The translations under genes were made by a program, and so were the position numbers. A stretch of DNA of 9,409 nucleotides from Undibacterium sp. (lineage in GTDB: Bacteria; Pseudomonadota; Gammaproteobacteria; Burkholderiales; Burkholderiaceae_D), in NCBI GenBank assembly GCA_019752975.1, contig JAIELM010000562.1, positions 1 to 9,409 on the forward strand, read 5' to 3'. Every line of letters begins with the position of its first letter. Position 1 is the first letter of the stretch. The notes below the pieces were generated by a model. That model was not told the DNA's origin. It worked only from the letters and a program-made list of their open reading frames with translations, and searched no databases. Below are positions 1 through 6,505 of the stretch, in pieces.

Positions 1-1188
1 CCCGCACGGCGAAATTGAAAATGCATCCACACCAAAGACACGCACACGGTTCCGTACAAGAGCATGAAACAAGAACTACGCACACCGGTTATATCCACCG
101 CAGCACCAAACAATATCGGTAATACGAAACCACCCAAACCACCAGCCAAACCCACTACACCCGACACCGCGCCTATATTGCTGCTGTAATCATCTGAAAT
201 AAATTTGAACACCGAAGCCTTACCCACTGCCATCGCAATCCCCACCACAAACAAAATCACCGTAAATAAAATCGGGCTTAAACCAATATGAAAAGTTTGC
301 AAACCGTTGACTGTCTTAACTGTGAAATCAGTCTGGGGGTAGGAAAGCAAAAAGAAAGCAAAGGTAAGTAATAAGAGAGCAAAGGAGATCAACAATAAAA
401 CCAAAAGAACGCAGTAACACCCCACCAGGTAAAGAAAAACACGCCGCCAATAAAGCCGCACTTTTTATGTCAAAGCCATACTCAGTCACATAGTATTTCA
501 CCATCCACAATGACAGTCCCACATAGCCGCCAAACACCACCGAGTAGTACTGACAATAACGCCAAACTTTTTTGTCCTTGAGCATAGAGAGCTGTCCCAT
601 GAAACTCAGATTACTTTTCACTAGATGACTAGGATCACTGGAGGAAAAAAACCAAAAAATAAGCGCAGCGCAAAACATCATTCCCGCATAGACTTGAGGC
701 ACCAAAGTCCACCCCGCAATCCCTATCAAGACAGGCGCAATAAATTTATTCACCGCCGCCCCAGAATTACCAGCCCCGAAGATTCCCATTGCCAAACCTT
801 GACGCTCCTTCTTAAACCAACGCGCGACATAAGGCGTACCAACGGAAAAAGACCCTCCTGCCAAACCCACGAACAGGCCCAGCACCAAGAAGTGCCAATA
901 CGCGGTAGCGTAACTAATTAAATATATTGGGAGTACGGTAGATAGCATCAAGATAAACAAAACGATGCGCCCACCAAAACGATCCGTCCAAATTCCCAAG
1001 GGAACACGGATCAAAGAACCGGTCAGCACCGGCATCGCAGTGAGCAATCCAAACTGCGTTTCATTTAAATGCAAGGTGTTCTTAATCGGTATCCCAATCA
1101 CACCAAACATCATCCAGATCGTAAAACACACCGTAAATGCAAGCGTGCTCGAGGCGAGCACCGCATTGGCTTTGCCATTATTTGGCAT
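1..1188 (-). pseudogene. narK: NarK-type nitrate/nitrite MFS transporter, frameshifted, 3' end beyond window
   Basis: This is a major facilitator of the nitrate/nitrite porter group, an inner-membrane protein that takes up nitrate or exchanges it for nitrite. The ATG at 1188 has AAGGAG six bases upstream. The first frame gives an intact N-terminal half: substrate-binding Arg61 in helix 2, the loop motif GIWTDRFGGR at 65-74, and the glycine-rich nitrate signature around 104-145 including GAGNSGAA. It reads on to GGVL in helix 8, then degenerates and stops at 328-330. From about 350 down to base 1 a different minus frame is open and gives the family's C-terminal part, starting SYPQTDF and including VVGIAMAVGKASVF and GVVGLAGGLGGF. 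The join therefore holds a frameshift, and the conserved GGW-SD loop between helices 8 and 9 is not recognisable. From my memory of homologues, about 20-25 bases are missing. A sequencing error alone does not explain the missing motif. The extreme C-terminus lies outside the window. Confidence 0.85.
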
Positions 1189-1299
1189 GACAGACTCCTT
1201 AGGCTTTTATGACAAAGCAAGCATAAAGAGTGTTGTGGGAAATAGTAACTAGTCAAAAGGAGGGGGTGACTAGGAAAAAAGAACTATAGAGCGGCTCAA

Positions 1300-1345
1300 A
1301 AAATCAAACTCTTTCGTGACCATGTCCTATGAAAAGTTTGATTTT
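1300..1345. repeat. Long AT-rich hairpin upstream of narK
   Basis: Perfect 11-bp arms lie at 1300-1310 (AAAATCAAACT) and 1335-1345 (AGTTTGATTTT). Four more pairs (1312-1315 with 1331-1334) extend the stem if C1311 is bulged out, leaving a 15-base loop. Read on the minus strand, the second arm runs into a short T tract, so it could weakly terminate transcripts coming from the OPT gene, or form a leader structure ahead of narK. No FNR-type box (TTGAT-N4-ATCAA) is formed, because the half-sites are too far apart. Its role is unknown. Confidence 0.5.
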
Positions 1346-1383
1346 CTAAAGATACTCTATATACGCGACATAACTTTAGGACT

Positions 1384-1556
1384 TAATTATTCAGCCCTCT
1401 ATGACGAAGTTGAAATTTCAAAGTACTCCACCCTATTTAATGTCATTCACTAGGATTTAATCGTGTATCCAGTGGCGTAATTTGCTGAACAAAAGTCGCT
1501 GGATTCCCGCTAAAAACATGCGGGAAAGACGGCTTACATTGGGGGCTGAATAATTA
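1384..1556. mobile_element. MITE-like element, 173 bp, with 14-bp TIRs and 8-bp target duplication
   Basis: The ends are perfect inverted repeats: TAATTATTCAGCCC at 1384-1397 and its complement at 1543-1556. The match extends to 18 of 20 bases further inward. Directly outside both ends sits the same 8-mer TTAGGACT, at 1376-1383 and 1557-1564, as expected for a target-site duplication; neither repeat extends further. The interior has no credible gene but holds three potential foldbacks: the palindrome TTGAAATTTCAA at 1410-1421 inside ATGAC/GTCAT arms (1401-1405, 1442-1446); a bulged stem at 1448-1456/1467-1474; and a GC-rich hairpin at 1504-1526. It encodes no transposase, so it would be non-autonomous and moved in trans. 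An 8-bp duplication fits several IS families and I cannot assign one. It lies between two minus-strand genes, upstream of narK. Confidence 0.75.
1504..1526. repeat. GC-rich hairpin inside the MITE-like element
   Basis: TTCCCGC at 1504-1510 pairs with GCGGGAA at 1520-1526 around a 9-base loop. The surrounding text (TGGATTCCCGC...GCGGGAA) resembles short dispersed hairpin repeats seen between genes in many proteobacteria; that resemblance is from memory. No T tract follows on either strand, so it is unlikely to be an intrinsic terminator. Confidence 0.55.
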
Positions 1557-1611
1557 TTAGGACTGAATGAAATGGACTCCCTCCGCCCGAGGAGACGGCA
1601 TCATACGCAGG

Positions 1612-1670
1612 AATTTACAGACACAATTTACCGACTCAATTTACAGACTCAATTTACAGACTCAATTTAG
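1612..1670. repeat. 13-bp tandem repeat, about 4.5 copies, at the 3' end of the OPT gene
   Basis: Four consecutive 13-base units start at 1612, 1625, 1638 and 1651: AATTTACAGACAC, AATTTACCGACTC, then AATTTACAGACTC twice. A partial unit AATTTAG follows at 1664-1670. The two units nearest the gene are identical and the outer ones have diverged by one or two bases, which suggests recent duplication at the gene-proximal end. The OPT stop codon (complement of 1667-1669) lies in the partial unit, so copy-number change would alter only the 3' untranslated region. Confidence 0.85.
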
Positions 1671-3652
1671 CCCTCTTTCGATGCGAGCTTAGCCGCCCAA
1701 CGATACAAGCCTGTCACCATCACTGTGCCAAACACCAATGCCAGCAACATCATTTGTGTCTCATTTTTACCGTCCATCAATGCCAAAGGCTCTCCCTTAT
1801 TGGTCACCACGATCAATCCCGCCAAAGCAACGTTGAACAAGCTCTCACCAACAATAAAACCTGACATGATCAATATACCCAAGCGTTTCGCCATCTCGCC
1901 CCAAGCTTTGCGCTCCATCGCTTTTTCAAAATAATATCCAGCAACCGCTCCTATCACTACCGGCACTGTAACTGCACTTGGCAAATAAATCGCCAAACCC
2001 ACACCTAAGGGCGGCAAACTATAGCGCTCATTGGAGAATTTTTTCAGTAGGGAATCGATCAATACCAAACTCAAACCAATCAAGGCACCTACCCCTAACA
2101 AATTCCAAGCCAAATCACCACCAATCACGCCCTTAGCTAAAGTAGAAATCAAGGCTGCTTGTGGCGCAGCCAATGGTTCCGAGGATATCGCGCCTAGGTT
2201 CGGAGCACCTGCAAAGCCTCTGGCATGATTCAGCAATTCCAACACGGGCGGAATCACTACCGCTCCAGCAACTACGCCGACGACTAAGGCAAGTTGTTGC
2301 TTCCATGGAGTCGCATCGACTAGCTGACCGGTTTTTAAGTCTTGTAAATTGTCATTACCGATTACTGCCACCGCCAATACCACGGTAGTCACAAACAAGG
2401 CATACGCTACCAAAGCTTGCGCCACATCTGGCCCCATGACGTGCCGCCCTACCATACCGACACACAGCGCTGCACCAAGAATAGTGAGGATGGCAATGCC
2501 TGATACTGGTGAATTAGAAGCGCCGATTAAACCCGCCATGTAACCACAGATCGCCGCCGCAAATAATCCCGCAATAAAAATGTAGGCAATGCCAATCGCT
2601 ACTAGGGGCAAAGTCATCGAAGCCAAAGCACCATTTTGTAAGAAACTAGTCAATAACCATCCCGCAGGAACCATCGCCAACAATGTCACCAAACCAACCA
2701 CAAAAAGCGGCATATCTTGTTCAGTGCGCGGTAATTGTGCACCGCTACTTTTTGAACGTGAAGCGGCTAAGGCGGATTGCAAACCACCTAATACTGGTTT
2801 ACCCAATTTCAGCAAAGTGATAATCGCGGCGGTTCCGATCACGCCAGCGCCCATCATACGCACTTCTTTACTCCAAATGGTGAGGGCAAATTGTGCCGCG
2901 TCCGCATCAGGCATGCTGGTCATGCTGGTCAGGTTGGTCATAATAGGCACTAAAATTCCCCATGCGATCACGACGCCTGCCAACATCGCCATGCCTACCG
3001 TGATACCCATCAAGTGCCCTGCCCCCAGCAAAGCCAGAGAACTAGATGCGCCAATACCAGTGGCGCCGTTGCCAGTCTTAAAGTAGACGGACATCTCCCC
3101 GGCCATCAATTTAACGCCGCTACCAGCGGCATAGAGAGCCGAAGCGACACTCCCCAAAACTATCGCCCACAATCCGCTTTTGCCTTCCGATGCACCACTC
3201 CTTGAGGCCATTCCCACTTTCAATACTTCGGCTGCAGCGACACCTTCAGGGTAAGGCAAATCCGATTCTGACACCAGCGCACGGCGTAGTGGCATGGTGT
3301 ACATCACGCCGAGCACACCACCAATAGCACAGGCAGCAAAGGTAGGCCAAAACGGCACATGCACCCACCAACCTATCATCAACAGTCCAGGCAAAACAAA
3401 GATCACCGACGACAATGTCCCTGCCGCCGACGCAATAGTTTGTACGATATTGTTTTCTTGTATGGTGGCGTTTTTAAATGGACTCAACAAGGCCATAGAA
3501 ATAACCGCAGCTGGAATCGAAGTGGCAAAAGTGAGACCCACTTTCAAGCCGAGATAGACTTGGGCAGCGGTAAAAACTAAAGTAATCAAGACACCTAAAA
3601 CAATGCCTCGGGGGGTGATTTCTTTGGGGTGAATGGATAAAACCTGACTCAT
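1667..3652 (-). CDS. OPT-family oligopeptide/metal-chelate transporter
   Basis: A 661-residue polytopic inner-membrane protein of the oligopeptide transporter (OPT) superfamily, whose members import small peptides or metal-siderophore complexes by proton coupling. Family features are the N-terminal segment PRGIVLGVLITLVFTAAQVY (14-33), NNIVQTIASAAG (67-78), PYPEGVAAAEVLKVG (133-147) and the small-residue helix GYMAGLIGASNSPVSGIAI near 372-392. Hydrophobic segments run almost end to end, about 14-16 helices by eye. Length is usual for bacterial OPT proteins. I chose the ATG at 3652 (MSQVLSIHPKEITPRG): the frame is open back to a TTG at 3742, but the 30 extra residues look unlike the family. 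A weak AGGA lies about 10 bases upstream. No lesion is visible. The gene is divergent from prfC and ends in the 13-bp tandem repeat. The substrate cannot be told from sequence. Confidence 0.88.
   Translation of the reverse strand: MSQVLSIHPKEITPRGIVLGVLITLVFTAAQVYLGLKVGLTFATSIPAAVISMALLSPFKNATIQENNIVQTIASAAGTLSSVIFVLPGLLMIGWWVHVPFWPTFAACAIGGVLGVMYTMPLRRALVSESDLPYPEGVAAAEVLKVGMASRSGASEGKSGLWAIVLGSVASALYAAGSGVKLMAGEMSVYFKTGNGATGIGASSSLALLGAGHLMGITVGMAMLAGVVIAWGILVPIMTNLTSMTSMPDADAAQFALTIWSKEVRMMGAGVIGTAAIITLLKLGKPVLGGLQSALAASRSKSSGAQLPRTEQDMPLFVVGLVTLLAMVPAGWLLTSFLQNGALASMTLPLVAIGIAYIFIAGLFAAAICGYMAGLIGASNSPVSGIAILTILGAALCVGMVGRHVMGPDVAQALVAYALFVTTVVLAVAVIGNDNLQDLKTGQLVDATPWKQQLALVVGVVAGAVVIPPVLELLNHARGFAGAPNLGAISSEPLAAPQAALISTLAKGVIGGDLAWNLLGVGALIGLSLVLIDSLLKKFSNERYSLPPLGVGLAIYLPSAVTVPVVIGAVAGYYFEKAMERKAWGEMAKRLGILIMSGFIVGESLFNVALAGLIVVTNKGEPLALMDGKNETQMMLLALVFGTVMVTGLYRWAAKLASKEG
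2912..2938. repeat. 9-bp tandem repeat inside the OPT gene
   Basis: Three in-frame 9-base units, CATGCTGGT twice then CAGGTTGGT, encode the repetitive stretch NLTSMTSMPD in the OPT protein. Because units are multiples of three, gain or loss would keep the frame. It probably reflects local slippage in a loop segment. Confidence 0.6.
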
Positions 3653-3832
3653 GTTCTCAATTCCTATCAACGAATATTTTAATTTTGAAATAACATCTCC
3701 AGCCCGCGCAGTGTGCCGGAAAATGAGCATAGTGCCAAGCAAAATCAGCGCCTACACTCGCAGGACTCAGGAAGTACCACACTACCGTGCTAAAATGGCG
3801 GACTTTTCCCCTCCAATTTCAGTCCACTTGCA
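3653..3832. promoter_or_regulatory. Divergent intergenic region between the OPT gene and prfC
   Basis: This 180-base gap must hold promoters for both outward-facing genes. On the plus strand an extended -10-like TGC-TAAAAT ends at 3796. On the minus strand an AT-rich stretch around 3671-3690 contains TAAAAT (complement of 3676-3681), but no good -35 hexamer sits at the right distance. I see no clear operator palindrome and no small gene. Confidence 0.4.
3788..3796 (+). promoter_or_regulatory. Possible extended -10 promoter element for prfC
   Basis: TGC-TAAAAT matches the extended -10 pattern (TGn followed by a five-of-six TATAAT). No convincing -35 is present at 17 bases. It would place the transcript start near 3803, giving a leader of about 30 bases before the prfC ATG. 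This is pattern matching only. Confidence 0.3.
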
Positions 3833-5518
3833 ATGAACGACACCACCAACCACAAAGACGAAACCAGTGATGAAATCGGCGACCTTAGCGTCGACGCCGC
3901 ATCTAAGGCCCCAGTTTCCACCGAGCTCATCTTAAAAGAAGTGGCTCGTCGCCGAACCTTTGGGATTATTTCGCATCCCGATGCGGGTAAAACGACTTTG
4001 ACTGAAAAGCTCTTGATGTTTTCTGGAGCGATTCAATTAGCTGGCACGGTGAAAGCACGTAAAAGTGGCCGCCATGCCACCTCAGATTGGATGGAAATTG
4101 AGAAGCAACGCGGTATTTCTGTCGCCTCGTCCGTCATGCAGTTCGAGTACCGCGACCATGTAGTCAATCTACTCGACACGCCGGGACATCAAGATTTTTC
4201 TGAAGATACTTATCGTGTATTGACCGCAGTAGATTCTGCCTTGATGGTGATTGACGCGGCTAAAGGGGTGGAAGAGCAAACCATTAAATTGCTCAATGTT
4301 TGTCGTATGCGAAATACACCCATCATCACTTTCGTCAACAAAATGGATCGCGAAACACGTGATCCTTTAGAGCTATTGGACGAATTAGAATCGGTACTTA
4401 AGATCCAATGTGCCCCAGTCACTTGGCCTATTGGTATGGGTAAAACCTTCCGTGGGGTGTATCACATTTTAAAAGATGAAATCATGTTATTCGCCGCCGG
4501 CAGCGAGCGTGCGGATCAAGAGTTTGAAGTACTTAAAGGGATAGACAATCCCCGTCTAGCACAACTTTTTCCACTGGAAATCGAACAGCTCAAAATGGAA
4601 GTGGAATTAGTACACGGCGCTTCCCATCCGTTTGATTTAGACGCAGTATTAGCTGGAACGCAAACGCCGGTTTTCTTTGGTTCTGCGATTAATAATTTTG
4701 GTGTGCGTGAGATCCTCAACGCCTTGCTAGACTGGGCGCCTGCGCCGTGTCCGCGTGATGCGACAGTGCGCTCAGTAAAACCTACTGAAGTCCCTTTCTC
4801 TGGATTTGTATTTAAAATCCAAGCCAATATGGATCCAGCACATCGTGATCGCATCGCCTTTTTGCGAGTCTGTTCAGGCCGCTTTGAACGCGGTATGAAA
4901 CTCAAGCACTTGCGCATCAACCGCGACATTAAAGTCTCCTCTGTAGTCACCTTCATGGCATCCAGCAGGGAACAAGTCGAGGAAGCCTATGCTGGCGACA
5001 TCATCGGCTTACCCAATCACGGCAATATGCAAATTGGCGATAGTTTTTCTGAGGGTGAATTATTACAATTTACGGGCATTCCCTATTTCGCGCCAGATTT
5101 TTTCCGCCTCGCTCGGATTTTGAATCCGCTCAAAATCAAGCAGCTACAAAAAGGCTTACAACAATTGGGAGAAGAAGGCGCAGTCCAAGTTTTCAAACCT
5201 ATTGTGAGTAGTGATTTAATTTTAGGTGCGGTCGGTGTTTTGCAATTTGAGGTGGTCGCGAGTCGTCTGAAGAACGAATACGGTGTCGATGCTGTCTTTG
5301 AAGGCACAAATATTAGCAGTGCACGCTGGATCACTTGCGAAGACAAAAAAATGCTCGCTGATTTTGAACGCTCCAGCGCTGGCGCCAACGTCGCCTTCGA
5401 TGCAGCAGGCAATATGGCCTATCTCGCTAGTTCAGGTGTCAACTTACGTCTCACCCAAGAGCGATGGCCAGAGGTGGTGTTTCATGCAACCAGAGAGCAC
5501 GCGGCAAAATTAGGCTAG
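3833..5518 (+). CDS. prfC: Peptide chain release factor 3 (RF3 GTPase)
   Basis: RF3 is a cytoplasmic translational GTPase that removes RF1 or RF2 from the ribosome after peptide release. The 561-residue product has the G domain with P-loop SHPDAGKT (47-54), the switch region [10 protein letters not shown] (91-100), DTPGH (115-119) and NKMD (169-172). The EF-Tu-like domain II (about 310-390, including [17 protein letters not shown]) and the RF3 C-terminal domain with [18 protein letters not shown] follow. The first 30 or so residues are an acidic, low-complexity extension ahead of the usual start near [13 protein letters not shown]; no ATG lies closer to the domain, so 3833 is the best start. 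No strong Shine-Dalgarno sequence precedes it. Family members are usually about 525-545 residues. The gene has its own upstream region and is followed by a 164-base gap, so it is probably independent of the cys cluster. Confidence 0.97.
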   Translation: MNDTTNHKDETSDEIGDLSVDAASKAPVSTELILKEVARRRTFGIISHPDAGKTTLTEKLLMFSGAIQLAGTVKARKSGRHATSDWMEIEKQRGISVASSVMQFEYRDHVVNLLDTPGHQDFSEDTYRVLTAVDSALMVIDAAKGVEEQTIKLLNVCRMRNTPIITFVNKMDRETRDPLELLDELESVLKIQCAPVTWPIGMGKTFRGVYHILKDEIMLFAAGSERADQEFEVLKGIDNPRLAQLFPLEIEQLKMEVELVHGASHPFDLDAVLAGTQTPVFFGSAINNFGVREILNALLDWAPAPCPRDATVRSVKPTEVPFSGFVFKIQANMDPAHRDRIAFLRVCSGRFERGMKLKHLRINRDIKVSSVVTFMASSREQVEEAYAGDIIGLPNHGNMQIGDSFSEGELLQFTGIPYFAPDFFRLARILNPLKIKQLQKGLQQLGEEGAVQVFKPIVSSDLILGAVGVLQFEVVASRLKNEYGVDAVFEGTNISSARWITCEDKKMLADFERSSAGANVAFDAAGNMAYLASSGVNLRLTQERWPEVVFHATREHAAKLG

Positions 5519-5632
5519 TGCTGTTTATCTCCCCTATATCGCCTATATAATTACGGGCACTTACAGGCATTAAAGCAGAGTGAGTCTATCCATATATCAA
5601 AACCACATATAAGCAAATGAGTACTAAGTAGT

Positions 5633-5660
5633 TTGCAATAAGAAATTTAGCTCTTAAGAT
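5633..5660 (+). promoter_or_regulatory. Possible promoter of the cys cluster
   Basis: TTGCAA at 5633-5638 and TAAGAT at 5655-5660 match the -35 and -10 consensus at four of six bases each, with a 16-base spacer. It is the only pair at fair distance that I found in the AT-rich gap 5519-5682. A 6-bp hairpin (TAGCTC 5648-5653 with GAGCTA 5663-5668) overlaps it and could be an operator or chance. CysB control would be expected for such genes but I cannot recognise a site. The gap shows no convincing terminator for prfC and no small gene. Confidence 0.25.
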
Positions 5661-5682
5661 GCGAGCTACTTTGTGAGGATTT

Positions 5683-6456
5683 ATGACTTTAACTTATATC
5701 ATTTCCGGTTTTGCAGTCGGTGCCCTCGTTGGTCTAACGGGGGTAGGTGGTGGTTCCTTGATGACGCCCTTACTCACTTTACTCTTCGGCGTTTCGCCCG
5801 CAGTTGCCGTCGGAACCGACCTCGCCTTCGCTTCCATCACTAAAGCCACTGGAACACTGTCCCATCGCTTGCGCGGTACTGTGGAATGGGATGTAGTGCG
5901 TTTGCTCTGCTATGGCGCTTTACCTGCCGCCTTGTTAGCCACTCTCGGTCTCAAATACTTCGGCGGTTTAACTAAAGAAATGGGGCAAATCATTCGCTAC
6001 TCAATCGCCGGCTCAGTGTTTCTCACTGTCATTGCGATTTTATACCGCAGCAAATTACTCAATTGGATTAACGCCCATCCCGAGCGTCAACTAAAAGGGA
6101 GCAAATTAGCCGCAGCAACCATCACCGCTGGTGCAATCTTGGGAGTGCTGGTGACGATTTCCTCCATCGGTGCTGGCGCGATTGGCGCGACCATTCTGGT
6201 ACTACTCTACCCCAAAATGCCAGCTGCACACGTCGCTGGCACTGATATCGCTTATGCGGTTCCTTTAACCGCTATTGCAGCGATCGGACACTGGTGGTTA
6301 GGTTCAATCAATTGGGAATTACTCACTTCATTATTACTCGGTTCTTTGCCTGGCATCACTCTAGGTTCTTTGGCCGCGAAAGCAGTACCAGAAAAATTGT
6401 TGCGCGGCATTTTGGCAACCACTTTAACCTTGGTTGCTTGTAAATTGGTTCTTTAA
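5683..6456 (+). CDS. TSUP (TauE/SafE) family transporter in the cysteine cluster
   Basis: A 257-residue inner-membrane protein of the TSUP family, which moves sulfur oxyanions and organosulfonates. The fold is an internal duplication: GLTGVGGGSLMTPLL (17-31) and VGTDLAFAS (43-51) in the first half are mirrored by SSIGAGAIGATILVLLYP (160-177) and AGTDIAYAV (185-193) in the second. About seven or eight hydrophobic segments are visible. The ATG at 5683 is preceded by TGAGGA with rather short spacing. It lies 49 bases before cysI, so a role in sulfate or sulfite movement for assimilation is likely; a TSUP protein called CysZ serves in sulfate uptake in the Corynebacterium glutamicum cys cluster. 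Direction and substrate are inferred from context. Export to relieve sulfite toxicity is the alternative. Confidence 0.88.
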   Translation: MTLTYIISGFAVGALVGLTGVGGGSLMTPLLTLLFGVSPAVAVGTDLAFASITKATGTLSHRLRGTVEWDVVRLLCYGALPAALLATLGLKYFGGLTKEMGQIIRYSIAGSVFLTVIAILYRSKLLNWINAHPERQLKGSKLAAATITAGAILGVLVTISSIGAGAIGATILVLLYPKMPAAHVAGTDIAYAVPLTAIAAIGHWWLGSINWELLTSLLLGSLPGITLGSLAAKAVPEKLLRGILATTLTLVACKLVL

Positions 6457-6505
6457 TTAGTTTCATGCGGCACTCCATTTTTTGCGATTTTTTAGGAATC
6501 TAAAG

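Noticed and set aside
1322..1453. A 43-codon plus-strand ORF beginning with ATG in the narK-OPT gap
   Set aside because: It has no ribosome binding site and runs straight across the boundary of the MITE-like element, so it was created by the insertion and is not a conserved gene.
1574..1598. A small GC-rich foldback (CTCC/GGAG) as a terminator for the OPT gene
   Set aside because: The stem is only about four pairs and no T tract follows on the minus strand.
2589..3086. A 165-codon plus-strand ORF opposite the OPT gene
   Set aside because: It is antisense to a clearly conserved membrane protein gene and its translation resembles no family; it is a shadow frame.
3653..3742. A 30-residue N-terminal extension of the OPT protein from a TTG start
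   Set aside because: Its sequence is not membrane-transporter-like and the ATG at 3652 gives the usual family N-terminus; the TTG has no clear ribosome binding site.
3730..3745. A TTGGCAC-TATGC string (minus strand) as a sigma-54 promoter for the OPT gene
   Set aside because: The spacing between the TGGCAC and TGC elements does not match the -24/-12 consensus.
4516..4956. A 146-codon minus-strand ORF opposite prfC
   Set aside because: It is a shadow of the highly conserved RF3 frame, with no ribosome binding site or recognisable domain.
6482..6505. An earlier TTG start for cysI adding eight residues
   Set aside because: The ATG at 6506 has AGGA at good spacing, and AGGA would lie inside the coding region if TTG were used.
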